Assembly (NCBI RefSeq): GCF_004135385.1 | Contig: NZ_CP035493.1 | Span: 2,733,440-2,797,439 of the forward strand | Direction: 5' to 3' | DNA: 64,000 bases | Source: Xylanimonas protaetiae | GTDB lineage: Bacteria; Actinomycetota; Actinomycetes; Actinomycetales; Cellulomonadaceae | Part shown: positions 43,043 through 51,240 of the stretch, in pieces | Layout: the number at the start of each line of letters is the position of its first letter | How positions within the stretch are numbered: the stretch's first letter is position 1 | The notes under the pieces: model-generated | Databases searched by the model: none | What the model saw: the letters and a program-made list of their open reading frames with translations, nothing else | Told to the model about the DNA's origin: nothing | Made by a program: the position numbers and the translations under genes

Positions 43043-43132
43043 GGCTCGACCTTAGGACTCCCGGCGCCGCGATGCCCTGCGGGGCCGCGGCAGGTCCAAA
43101 CCCTGGCGTGCATCAGCCGGTACTTTGGGCGT

Positions 43133-44407
43133 GTGACCGCACCGAGCCCCTCTTCCCGCCTCCGCGTCGACCTCCTGACCCGCGAGTTCCCACCCTTCGT
43201 GTACGGCGGTGCGGGCGTCCACGTGGCCGAGCTCTCGGCCGTGCTGCGCCCCCACGCGGACGTCCGCGTCCGCGCGTTCGACGGCCCGCGCGGCCCCGAG
43301 GCGGAGGCCGACGGCATCTTCGGCTACGACGCCCCCGAGACGCTCGCGGGAGCCAACGCGGCCCTCACGACGCTGGGCGTCGACCTGGCGATGGCGAACG
43401 ACGTCGCCGGTGCCGACATCGTCCACTCGCACACCTGGTACGCGAACATGGCCGGTCACCTGGGCGGCCTGCTGCACGGCGTCCCGCACGTCATCTCGGC
43501 GCACTCGCTCGAGCCGATGCGCCCGTGGAAGGCCGAGCAGCTCGGCGGCGGCTACGCCGTCTCGAGCTGGGCCGAGAAGACCGCCTACCTGGGCGCGGCC
43601 GGCATCATCGCCGTCTCGGGCGGCATGCGGCAGGACATCCTGCGCAGCTACCCCGAGCTCGACCCCGCGAAGGTGCACGTGGTGCACAACGGCATCGACC
43701 TGTCCGGCTGGGTGCGCCCCGCCGAGACCGGCCCGGACGCCGACGCCGCCCGGGCCACGGTGGAGCGGCTCGGCATCGATCCCGCCAAGCAGTCGGTCGT
43801 GTTCGTCGGCCGCATCACGCGTCAGAAGGGCCTGCCGTACCTCCTGCGCGCGGCCGAGGCGCTGCCGCACGACGTGCAGCTCGTGCTGTGCGCCGGCGCC
43901 CCCGACACCCCTGAGATCATGGCCGAGGTCAAGTCGCTCGTGGAGAACCTGCGCGACCAGCGCCGGGCCGCGGGTGCCACGGGTGACGCCGGCATCATCT
44001 GGATCGAGGAGATGCTGCCGCGCACCGAGCTCATCGCGGTCCTCGCCGCGGGCACGGCGTTCCTGTGCCCGTCGGTGTACGAGCCGCTCGGCATCGTCAA
44101 CCTCGAGGCGATGGCCGTGGGTCTGCCGGTGGTCGCGTCCGCGACCGGCGGCATCCCCGAGGTCGTCGACGACGGCGTCACGGGCACCCTGGTGCCGATC
44201 GAGCAGGTCCAGGACGGCACGGGAACCCCGCTCGACCCGCAGAAGTTCGTCGCGGACCTGTCGGCGGCGATGCTCGACATGCTCGCCGACCCGCAGCGCG
44301 CCGCCGACATGGGCGCCGCGGGCCGCAAGCGCGCCGAGGACCACTTCGCGTGGACGGCGATCGCGGAGCGCACGATGGACGTCTACCGCAAGGTCCTCGA
44401 GGGCTGA
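43133..44407 (+). CDS. glgA: Glycogen synthase, actinobacterial GT4 type
   Basis: 424 residues. GT4 fold: LTREFPPFVYGGAGVHVAELS near the N-terminus, HSHTWYANMAGHL, VGRITRQKGLPYL, and the donor motif PSVYEPLGIVNLEAMAVGLPVV with its two Glu. Closest in style to the corynebacterial GlgA/GlgM enzymes using ADP-glucose. GTG start at 43133 with no clear ribosome site; a TTTGGG stretch just upstream suggests a short leader. Ends 14 bp before the convergent VanZ gene. Confidence 0.93.
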   Translation: MTAPSPSSRLRVDLLTREFPPFVYGGAGVHVAELSAVLRPHADVRVRAFDGPRGPEAEADGIFGYDAPETLAGANAALTTLGVDLAMANDVAGADIVHSHTWYANMAGHLGGLLHGVPHVISAHSLEPMRPWKAEQLGGGYAVSSWAEKTAYLGAAGIIAVSGGMRQDILRSYPELDPAKVHVVHNGIDLSGWVRPAETGPDADAARATVERLGIDPAKQSVVFVGRITRQKGLPYLLRAAEALPHDVQLVLCAGAPDTPEIMAEVKSLVENLRDQRRAAGATGDAGIIWIEEMLPRTELIAVLAAGTAFLCPSVYEPLGIVNLEAMAVGLPVVASATGGIPEVVDDGVTGTLVPIEQVQDGTGTPLDPQKFVADLSAAMLDMLADPQRAADMGAAGRKRAEDHFAWTAIAERTMDVYRKVLEG

Positions 44408-44420
44408 CGCGCGGCTCGGT

Positions 44421-45053
44421 TCACCGGGAGACCGACGTCTCCCGGTGGGCCGACGGGCGCTCCAGGCGCCGAGCCGGACCAGGGCCGTCGCCAGGCGGCG
44501 GCCCTCCGAGCCGGACGGGCGAGGCGACGAACGCCGCGCTCGCCAGCAGGGCGACCACCGTCCCGGCGGCGCACGCCCGGACGACGACGGCGGCGGTCCG
44601 CGAGCCGAGCCGGCGGCGGACCAGGGCGAGCAGGCCGAGCCCTGCCAGGCCTCCCGCGGCGTTGACGACGAGGTCCGTGACGTCGGCGCTCCCGACGCCC
44701 AGGACGTACTGCGCGACCTCCAGCCCCAGGCTCGCCCCGGCGACCACGCCCGCGGCCTTCCACCACCGCCATGCGGGCGCCAGGACGCCGAGGTAGATCC
44801 CGAACGGCACGAAGAGGACCAGGTTCGTGACGACCTCGACGGGCTGGCTGGCGCCGTCGCCGCCGGCGGCGACGAACGGCACGAGCTTGACCGTGCGCCG
44901 CGCGCCCCCGACCCACGGGACGTCGAGCTTCCACAGCACGATCCACGCGAGCAGCGCGAGGTACACGACGAACAGCAGGACCAGAGCGGTCCGGGCCCGG
45001 GGCGCCCGGCGTGGGTGACGGGCTGCCGGGGGTGCGGGTTCTCCGAGAGACAT
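44421..45053 (-). CDS. VanZ-family membrane protein
   Basis: 210 residues with four membrane segments. VanZ features: VKLVPFV, EVVTNLVLFVPFGIYLG, SLGLEVAQYVLGVGSADVTDLVVNAAGGLAG. VanZ domains are linked to glycopeptide tolerance in one case but most are of unknown role. ATG 45053 was chosen over an upstream TTG. Head-on with glgA. Confidence 0.88.
   Translation of the reverse strand: MSLGEPAPPAARHPRRAPRARTALVLLFVVYLALLAWIVLWKLDVPWVGGARRTVKLVPFVAAGGDGASQPVEVVTNLVLFVPFGIYLGVLAPAWRWWKAAGVVAGASLGLEVAQYVLGVGSADVTDLVVNAAGGLAGLGLLALVRRRLGSRTAAVVVRACAAGTVVALLASAAFVASPVRLGGPPPGDGPGPARRLERPSAHRETSVSR
44422..44447. terminator. Hairpin between glgA and the VanZ gene
   Basis: A 10-bp perfect stem (CACCGGGAGA and complement) with a 6-base loop begins 15 bases after the glgA stop and covers the last codons of the convergent VanZ gene. 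Confidence 0.6.
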
Positions 45054-45139
45054 GCCGCCAGTCAAGACGGCGCCACGTTGCCAGCGCGTACGCGGTTCTC
45101 GATATGCCGGCGATACGTCGAGGGCCGGATCATCGAGTC

Positions 45140-45850
45140 ATGCGCGTGCTGATCGTCGAGGACGAACCCGATCTCGCCGAGGCCCTGCGGGACGGCCTGC
45201 GGCTGGAGGCGATCGCCGCCGACGTCGCGGGCGACGGCGACACCGCCCTCGAGCTGCTGGGCGTCAACGCCTACGACATCGCCCTCCTCGACCGCGACAT
45301 CCCCGGCCCCTCCGGCGACGAGGTCGCCAAGCACATCGTCGCCGGGGGCAGCGGCATGCCGATCCTCATGCTCACCGCCGCCGACCGGATCGACGACCTG
45401 GCCTCCGGGTTCGGGCTCGGCGCCGACGACTACCTCACCAAGCCGTTCGAGCTCCGCGAGCTCGTGCTCCGGCTCCGGGCGCTCGACCGTCGGCGCGCCC
45501 ACCACCGCCCGCCCGTGCACGAGATCGGGGGCCTGCGCCTCGACCCGTTCCGCCGCGAGGTGTACCGCGACGGCCGGTACGTCGCGCTGACCCGCAAGCA
45601 GTTCGCGGTGCTGGAGGTCCTGGTCGCGGCGCGCGGCGGCGTCGTGAGCGCCGAGGAGCTGCTGGAGCGGGCGTGGGACGAGAACGCCGACCCCTTCACG
45701 AACGCCGTGCGCATCACCGTGTCGGCGCTGCGCAAGCGCCTCGGGGAACCCTGGCTGATCGCCACCGTGCCCGGCGTCGGCTACCGGATCGACACCGGCC
45801 CCGGCGACATCGACACCGGCCCCGGCGGCGAGGGCGAGCGCCGTGGATAG
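45140..45850 (+). CDS. OmpR-family response regulator
   Basis: 236 residues. Receiver domain with acid pocket EDEPD, phospho-acceptor Asp51 (LLDRDIPGPSG), Thr79 and Lys101; OmpR/PhoB winged helix from about 130 (RKQFAVLEVLVAARGGVVSAEELLERAW, VRITVSALRKRLG). The receiver uses RDIPG where DLMLPG is common. The C-terminus carries a duplicated IDTGPGD/IDTGPGG heptapeptide from a 21-bp repeat. Overlaps the kinase start by 8 bp. Confidence 0.94.
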   Translation: MRVLIVEDEPDLAEALRDGLRLEAIAADVAGDGDTALELLGVNAYDIALLDRDIPGPSGDEVAKHIVAGGSGMPILMLTAADRIDDLASGFGLGADDYLTKPFELRELVLRLRALDRRRAHHRPPVHEIGGLRLDPFRREVYRDGRYVALTRKQFAVLEVLVAARGGVVSAEELLERAWDENADPFTNAVRITVSALRKRLGEPWLIATVPGVGYRIDTGPGDIDTGPGGEGERRG

Positions 45851-47003
45851 GGCGCCTGGGGCGAGCGTCCGCCTGCGTCTGACCCTCAGCTACGCCGGGT
45901 TCCTCATGGTCGCGGGCGTCCTGCTCGTCGCCGTCGTGTGGGTGTTCCTCCTGCGGTACGTGCCCGACGAGGCCGTCCGGGTCGCCCGCCCGGCGCCGGG
46001 CGACGTGACCCGCCCGCTCCCCGGCCTCCTCATCCCCGGCCGGTACGACCTCTGGCGCGCCTTCGCCCCCAAGGCGGCTGCCGCGCTGGGGGTCCTCCTG
46101 GCGTTCGGGCTGGTGGGCGGGTGGTTCCTCGCGGGGCGGATGCTCGCACCACTGAACCGCATCACCGCCGCGACCCGCGCGGCCGGGAGCGGGTCGCTCT
46201 CCCACCGGATCCGGCTCCCGGGGCGCCGCGACGAGTTCCGCGAGCTCGCCGACGCGTTCGACGGCATGCTGGCCCGGCTCGAGGCCCACGTCGCCGAGCA
46301 GCAGAGGTTCGCCGCCAACGCCTCGCACGAGCTGCGTACCCCGCTGGCGATCACCCAGACGCTCCTCGAGGTGGCCAGCCACGACCCGGACCGCGACACC
46401 GACGAGCTCCTGAGGCGGCTGCACGCGGTCAACACGAGGGCGGTCGACCTCACCGAGGCTCTGCTCCTGCTCAGCCGTGCCGACCAGCGGGCCTTCGCGC
46501 GCGAGCGGGTCGACCTGTCGCTCCTCGCGGAGGAGGCGACGGAGACCCTGCTGCCGTTCGCCGAACGACGCGGCCTCGCCCTCGAGACCTCCGGCGACGT
46601 CGCGCCCGCCCTCGGGTCGCCCGCGCTCCTCCTGCAGCTGACCACGAACCTCGTGCACAACGCGATCGTCCACAACCTCCCCGGGCAGGGCGCCGTGCGG
46701 GTCGCCACCCGCTGCGACCCTCGGGTCGTCACGCTCACCGTCGAGAACACCGGTGAGGTGCTCAGCCCCGGGCTCGTCGCCACGCTCGCCGAACCGTTCC
46801 GGCGCGGCACCGACCGCGTCCGTGACGGTCACGCGGGCGCAGGCCTCGGCCTGGCGATCGCCACCAGCATCACCCGCGCGCACGACGGGACGATCGGCCT
46901 CGCCCCGCGGGCCGGCGGCGGCCTGTGCGTCACCGTCCGGCTGCCCGCGGCACCGGAGACCGTCGGCGGCCGGTGGGCACCGACCGGGGCGCCGCAGGCC
47001 TAG
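45843..47003 (+). CDS. Sensor histidine kinase
   Basis: 386 residues. Two membrane helices (LSYAGFLMVAGVLLVAVVWVF, AALGVLLAFGLVGGWFLAG) enclose a short external loop of about 40 residues. HAMP, HisKA with His162 in NASHELRTPLAI, and an HATPase domain with N box NLVHNAIVHNL and G boxes (GAGLGLAIA) follow. Signal unknown. GTG start within the last codons of the response regulator, a coupled pair. The partner system of envelope genes here is not obvious. Confidence 0.94.
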   Translation: MDRAPGASVRLRLTLSYAGFLMVAGVLLVAVVWVFLLRYVPDEAVRVARPAPGDVTRPLPGLLIPGRYDLWRAFAPKAAAALGVLLAFGLVGGWFLAGRMLAPLNRITAATRAAGSGSLSHRIRLPGRRDEFRELADAFDGMLARLEAHVAEQQRFAANASHELRTPLAITQTLLEVASHDPDRDTDELLRRLHAVNTRAVDLTEALLLLSRADQRAFARERVDLSLLAEEATETLLPFAERRGLALETSGDVAPALGSPALLLQLTTNLVHNAIVHNLPGQGAVRVATRCDPRVVTLTVENTGEVLSPGLVATLAEPFRRGTDRVRDGHAGAGLGLAIATSITRAHDGTIGLAPRAGGGLCVTVRLPAAPETVGGRWAPTGAPQA

Positions 47004-47782
47004 GACACCCGGGCGTACGTCGCCGCCGCGAGCGCGTGACGGGCCGTGCGCTCCACCTCGCGCAGCGCCGTCGACCGCTGGTCCACCTGCCAGAGGTTGA
47101 CGGCTCCGCCGTCGTCGCCCGTGGCGAGGTCCACGATGGCGAGCAGGCGGGTCGCGAGCTGCAGCACGCGCGCCCGGCGGCCGTCGAGCGGCGGCACCGG
47201 CCACGCGTCGGTCGACGAGCGGCGCACGGCCTCGATGGCGTCGGCGGCGTCGTCGCGCCAACGGGCGACGTCGAGGCTGTCGAGAGCCTCGGTCGCGGTG
47301 ATGAGCGACGTGCGCAGGTCGCGCTCGGCGTCCGCGAGCGAGCCGAGCGCGCCCGCGACGGCCGTCGACCACGGCGGCACCGGGAGCACCTGCCACTCGA
47401 CCAGGTGGCCCTGCTCGAGCGCGCTGCCGAACGCCGTCACGTGCGGCACCACGGCCCAGGAGCCCTGCCGGGTGGTGACCGCGAGGCACTCGCCGGCCGT
47501 CGTGGCCGCGGACGTCGCGGCCGCGGGGACCCCGGCCGGGTCGCCCGGCGCGGGCTGCAGCGCCACCACCTCGCGCGGCCCGGCGCACCACGCCTCGACC
47601 AGGTCCTTGAGGCTCGCGGTGATCTCGCCGAAGCCGGGCAGCCCGGTCACCGTGTGGGGCTCGTCGTCGTCCTGCACGCAGCGCACGACGACGCCGGGCG
47701 CGGGGTTGGCGGCCGCCAGCCACAGGGCGAGGACCGCGGACCGGGGGAGTCCTGGAGCGTTTCCAGCGGGGCTCACGGGCAC
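47000..47782 (-). CDS. Actinobacterial hypothetical protein
   Basis: 260 residues from GTG 47782 (GTG 47776 is an alternative). N-terminal part: PRSAVLALWLAAANPAPGVVVRCVQDDDEPHTV, then FGSALEQGHLVEWQVLPVPPW, and a long helical C-terminal half. No membrane segment or catalytic motif; unlike its neighbours it has no recognisable family. It diverges from the ABC ATPase gene by 30 bp and overlaps the kinase 3' end by 4 bp. Confidence 0.7.
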   Translation of the reverse strand: MPVSPAGNAPGLPRSAVLALWLAAANPAPGVVVRCVQDDDEPHTVTGLPGFGEITASLKDLVEAWCAGPREVVALQPAPGDPAGVPAAATSAATTAGECLAVTTRQGSWAVVPHVTAFGSALEQGHLVEWQVLPVPPWSTAVAGALGSLADAERDLRTSLITATEALDSLDVARWRDDAADAIEAVRRSSTDAWPVPPLDGRRARVLQLATRLLAIVDLATGDDGGAVNLWQVDQRSTALREVERTARHALAAATYARVS

Positions 47783-47812
47783 CTGGCCAGCGTACAGATA
47801 GGGTCGGGCACC

Positions 47813-48625
47813 ATGAGCTGGGTTCTCGACCTGCAAGGCGTCACCGTGCGACGCGGCACCACGACCATCCTCGACGGGCTGGACTGGCAGGTGGAGGAGG
47901 GCGAGCGCTGGATCGTGCTCGGCCCCAACGGCGCCGGAAAGACGACGCTCATGCAGCTCGCGTCAGCGCGCATGCACCCCACGTCCGGCAGGGTGGACGT
48001 GCTGGGCGAGACGCTCGGCCGCGTCGACGTGTTCGAGCTGCGCCCCCGCGTGGGGCTCGCGTCCGCGGCGCTGGCCGAGCAGATCCCCGGCGACGAGCTC
48101 GTCAGCGACGTCGTCGTCACGGCCGCCTACGGCGTGACGGGCCGCTGGCGCGAGCGGTACGAGGAGCTCGACACGCAGCGCGCCGCCGAGCTGCTGCGCG
48201 CGTTCGACGTCGACACGCTCGCCGGGCGCACCTACGGCACGCTGTCGGAGGGCGAACGCAAGCGCGTGCAGATCGCCCGGGCGCTCATGACCGACCCCGA
48301 GCTGCTCATCCTCGACGAGCCGGGCGCCGGGCTGGACCTCGGCGGCCGCGAGGAGCTCGTGGGCGCGCTGTCCGAGCTCGCCGCCGACCCGGCGTCGCCC
48401 GTGCTGGTCCTCGTGACGCACCACGTCGAGGAGATCCCGCCGGGGTTCACGCACATGCTCCTGCTCGGCGCGCACGGCAAGGTCCAGGCGGCCGGGAAGC
48501 TGGAGGACGTGCTCACGGCCGAGAACCTCACCGCGGCGTTCGGCATGGACCTGCTCGTCGCCCACGGCGGCGGCCGCTGGCTCGCCCGCGCGGCCCGGCC
48601 GGCGGGGGCCCGCGGGCGCCACTGA
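47813..48625 (+). CDS. Stand-alone ABC ATPase (ModF/YlmA-like)
   Basis: 270 residues, one ABC domain: Walker A GPNGAGKTT near 38, Q-loop region with RVGLASAAL, signature LSEGERKRVQIARAL (LSEG in place of LSGG), Walker B LLILDEPGAGLD, and H-loop THHVEEIPPGFTHMLLL. The LSEGE signature and EIPPGFTH stretch fit the YlmA/ModF-like group that works without a dedicated permease nearby. Its exact task is not known. Confidence 0.9.
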   Translation: MSWVLDLQGVTVRRGTTTILDGLDWQVEEGERWIVLGPNGAGKTTLMQLASARMHPTSGRVDVLGETLGRVDVFELRPRVGLASAALAEQIPGDELVSDVVVTAAYGVTGRWRERYEELDTQRAAELLRAFDVDTLAGRTYGTLSEGERKRVQIARALMTDPELLILDEPGAGLDLGGREELVGALSELAADPASPVLVLVTHHVEEIPPGFTHMLLLGAHGKVQAAGKLEDVLTAENLTAAFGMDLLVAHGGGRWLARAARPAGARGRH

Positions 48626-48728
48626 CGCCTGGCGACCACTAGCCGGTCCCCGCGCGCCCTGGGTAAAATCTCGGCAAAAGGCCGTGCTGAGATGGACTGT
48701 CGGCAGGCGCTCGTCGAAGGGGTCGATC

Positions 48729-49187
48729 ATGGACTGGATGTGGTGGGTCGGCGCGGCGATCGCGCTCGGAATCGTCGAGATCCTGATCTTGGACGTCGTC
48801 GTCCTCATGCTCATCGGCGGGGCGCTCGCGGCGGCGCTCGCGGCCGCCCTGGGGGCGCCCGTGTGGCTGCAGGTCGTCGTCGGGTGCGCTACCTCCGTGA
48901 TCCTCGTCGTGACGCTGCGTCCCTGGGTGCTGCGTCAGCTGCGCCAGCGCGTGCCGCTGACCGAGACCAACGCCGCGGCCCAGGTCGGCCGGCACGCCGT
49001 CGTCGTCGCCGACGTCAGCGAGGCCGGCGGCCGCGTCAAGCTCGTGGGCGAGGTCTGGACCGCGCGCCTCGAGGACGACGGGCTGCCGGGATCGCCGGTG
49101 CTGCCGGTCGGCGCCGAGGTCCAGGTGCTGCGCATCGACGGGGCGACCGCCGTCGTCGCGCCGGTCAACGCCGCCAGCGCCCCGTGA
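48729..49187 (+). CDS. NfeD-family membrane protein
   Basis: 152 residues: two to three N-terminal helices (WWVGAAIALGIVEILILDVVVLMLIGGALAAALAA, VVVGCATSVILVVTLRPWVL) and a C-terminal OB-fold (GRHAVVVADVSEAGGRVKLVGEVWTARL). NfeD proteins partner with SPFH/stomatin proteins in membrane microdomains; the SPFH gene follows. A TAAAAT -10-like element lies at 48664-48669. The stop is embedded in a three-fold 11-bp repeat. Confidence 0.9.
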   Translation: MDWMWWVGAAIALGIVEILILDVVVLMLIGGALAAALAAALGAPVWLQVVVGCATSVILVVTLRPWVLRQLRQRVPLTETNAAAQVGRHAVVVADVSEAGGRVKLVGEVWTARLEDDGLPGSPVLPVGAEVQVLRIDGATAVVAPVNAASAP

Positions 49188-49215
49188 ACGACCCCTGAAC
49201 GACCCCTGAACGACC
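49185..49215. repeat. Three tandem 11-bp units with stops in all three frames
   Basis: TGAACGACCCC is repeated at 49185, 49196 and 49207 (the last is partial). The first TGA is the nfeD-like stop; since 11 is not a multiple of three, the next two TGAs fall in the other two frames. Confidence 0.85.
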
Positions 49216-49259
49216 TTCGTCGCGTCGCGGCGGGGTTCCTCCCATCGAAGGGAAACTTA

Positions 49260-50438
49260 GTGGATATCAACCCAGGCCAGGTCGCCCTGTATCTGGTGCT
49301 CGTCATCCTTTTGATCTTCGTGATCACCGCGCTCGTCAAGGCCGTGCGGATCGTCCCGCAGGCCTCCAACCTCATCGTCGAGCGCCTGGGCCGCTACTCG
49401 CGCACGCTCGAACCCGGCCTGCACCTGCTGGTGCCGTTCGTCGACCGGGTGCGGGCGAGCGTCGACCTGCGCGAGCGGGTCGTCTCCTTCCCGCCGCAGC
49501 CGGTGATCACGTCCGACAACCTCGTCGTCTCGATCGACACCGTCATCTACTTCCAGGTCACCGACCCGAAGTCCGCGGTGTACGAGATCGCGAACTACAT
49601 CCAGGCGATCGAGCAGCTGACCGTCACCACGCTGCGCAACGTCGTCGGCTCGATGGACCTCGAGCAGACGCTCACCAGCCGTGACCAGATCAACGGCCAG
49701 TTGCGCGGCGTGCTCGACGAGGCGACCGGGCGCTGGGGCGTGCGCATCAATCGTGTCGAGCTGCGCTCGATCGACCCGCCCGCGTCGGTGCAGGGCTCGA
49801 TGGAGCAGCAGATGCGCGCCGAGCGTGACCGTCGTGCCGCGATCCTCACGGCCGAGGGTGTCAAGCAGTCGCAGATCCTCACGGCCGAGGGCGAGAAGCA
49901 GTCCGCGATCCTCAAGGCCGAGGGTGACGCCCAGGCACGCGTCCTGCGTGCCGAGGGCGAGGCCCGGGCCATCCTCCAGGTGTTCGACGCCATCCACACG
50001 GGTGACGCCGACCCCAAGCTGCTGGCCTACCAGTACCTGCAGATGCTGCCGCAGATCGCCAACGGCACGGCCTCGAAGCTGTGGGTCGTGCCCACGGAGT
50101 TCACGGCCGCGCTCGGCTCGATCTCGAAGGGCTTCGGCGGCTCGGGCATCCCGGGCGTGCCCTCGGACGCGCCCGTCGCCCCGTCGGAGGAGGAGTCGGC
50201 CGCGACGAAGGCGCTGCGGCAGGCGCGCATGAAGGACCTCGGCGGCCAGGCCCTGGCCGACGCGAGCGAGGCGCTGCGCGAGGCGCAGCGGCAGTCGGAG
50301 GCCGCCGCGGCGGACGCGACGGCGTCGGGCACCCGCTCGGGTCTGCCGTTCGACCCGTCGCAGGAGGCCGGCCAGGCCCCGGGGGAGCCCACGCTCCCGC
50401 CCGTGCCCCCGGCGCCGGACGCCGATCCCGGGGTCTGA
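49260..50438 (+). CDS. SPFH/stomatin-like membrane microdomain protein
   Basis: 392 residues. N-terminal anchor LYLVLVILLIFVITALV, SPFH domain (AVRIVPQASNLIVERLGRYSRTLEPGLHLLVPF, VVSIDTVIYFQVTDPKSAVYEIANY) and the stomatin helical stretch (QQMRAERDRRAAILTAEGVKQSQ, then repeated AEG blocks). C-terminus is Ala/Pro-rich. It probably assembles membrane scaffolds with the NfeD protein upstream. GTG start with GAAGGGAAAC; ends at a clear terminator. Confidence 0.94.
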   Translation: MDINPGQVALYLVLVILLIFVITALVKAVRIVPQASNLIVERLGRYSRTLEPGLHLLVPFVDRVRASVDLRERVVSFPPQPVITSDNLVVSIDTVIYFQVTDPKSAVYEIANYIQAIEQLTVTTLRNVVGSMDLEQTLTSRDQINGQLRGVLDEATGRWGVRINRVELRSIDPPASVQGSMEQQMRAERDRRAAILTAEGVKQSQILTAEGEKQSAILKAEGDAQARVLRAEGEARAILQVFDAIHTGDADPKLLAYQYLQMLPQIANGTASKLWVVPTEFTAALGSISKGFGGSGIPGVPSDAPVAPSEEESAATKALRQARMKDLGGQALADASEALREAQRQSEAAAADATASGTRSGLPFDPSQEAGQAPGEPTLPPVPPAPDADPGV

Positions 50439-50450
50439 TCCCGCACCACC

Positions 50451-50491
50451 GAGAGAACCCCGTCCGCGAACCCCGCGGGCGGGGTTCTCTC
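50451..50491 (+). terminator. Terminator after the SPFH gene
   Basis: An 18-bp stem with one G-U pair (left arm begins GAGAGAACCCCG, right arm ends CGGGGTTCTCTC) and a 5-base loop, 12 bases after the stop. Confidence 0.85.
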
Positions 50492-50511
50492 CTGTCGAGC
50501 GCCAGTCACTG

Positions 50512-50539
50512 TTGCGGAGTGAGCGCTCACTCATTTAAT
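50512..50539 (+). promoter_or_regulatory. TetR operator inside the tetR-exporter promoter
   Basis: A perfect 16-bp palindrome GAGTGAGCGCTCACTC (50517-50532) lies between TTGCGG (50512-50517) and TTTAAT (50534-50539). Repressor there would block RNA polymerase. The expected start of transcription is at or next to the GTG at 50548, which has no ribosome site, so the mRNA is probably leaderless. Confidence 0.75.
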
Positions 50540-50547
50540 GTGGCCCG

Positions 50548-51240
50548 GTGAGCAGCCACCAGGTGGAGACCACGCGCCGCCGCGCCGCCCCGCTCGCCCC
50601 GCAGGAGCGACGCGCCGCGATCGTCGACGCCGTCATGCCGCTCGTCGCCGCCCAGGGCGCGGACGTCACCACGCGCGAGCTCGCCGCGGCGGCGGGCGTC
50701 GCCGAGGGCACGCTCTTCCGCGTCTTCCCGGACAAGAACACGCTCGTGGGGGAGGTGGCGATCACCGCGCTGCTGCGCGCGTCCGAGCCCGCGACGACCC
50801 GCTCGGACCTCGCGGGCATCGACCGGTCGCTGCCCCTCGTCGAGCGCGTCGCCGCGATCATCGACCGCGGCCAGGGCCGCATGGAGCAGTCCGCGCGCTG
50901 GATCGCCGTGCTGCGGTCCCTGCACGGCCGCGTCGACGCCGGCTCCCGGTCCCCGGCCGACGAGGAACGCATCCGCGAGCTGCGCACGCGGCTCATCACG
51001 CAGCACGAGCTGCACCGCGCCGTCATCGCCGAGGGTCTCACGGCGGCGCTCGCCCCCGACCTGGACCGCCTGCGCGTGCCCCTCGACGTCGCGGCGACCC
51101 TCATCGAGGCGGCCGTCGCGCACCGCCGTCCCGACCCGAACCGGCTCACCGCCCCGCTGCCGGCCGCCGTGCTGGCCGACGCCCTCGTCCACGGCATCGT
51201 CGGCACGCCTTCCCCCGCACCCGAGAGCAAGGACTCCTGA
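50548..51240 (+). CDS. TetR-family repressor of the ABC exporter
   Basis: 230 residues. N-terminal TetR HTH (RRAAIVDAVMPLVAAQGADVTTRELAAAAGVAEGTLFRVFPDKNTLVGEV); variable ligand domain rich in Ala/Leu/Arg. It begins the transcript that continues with two ABC exporter genes and has a perfect palindrome over its promoter, so it most likely represses its own operon until a drug or toxic ligand binds. Confidence 0.93.
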   Translation: MSSHQVETTRRRAAPLAPQERRAAIVDAVMPLVAAQGADVTTRELAAAAGVAEGTLFRVFPDKNTLVGEVAITALLRASEPATTRSDLAGIDRSLPLVERVAAIIDRGQGRMEQSARWIAVLRSLHGRVDAGSRSPADEERIRELRTRLITQHELHRAVIAEGLTAALAPDLDRLRVPLDVAATLIEAAVAHRRPDPNRLTAPLPAAVLADALVHGIVGTPSPAPESKDS

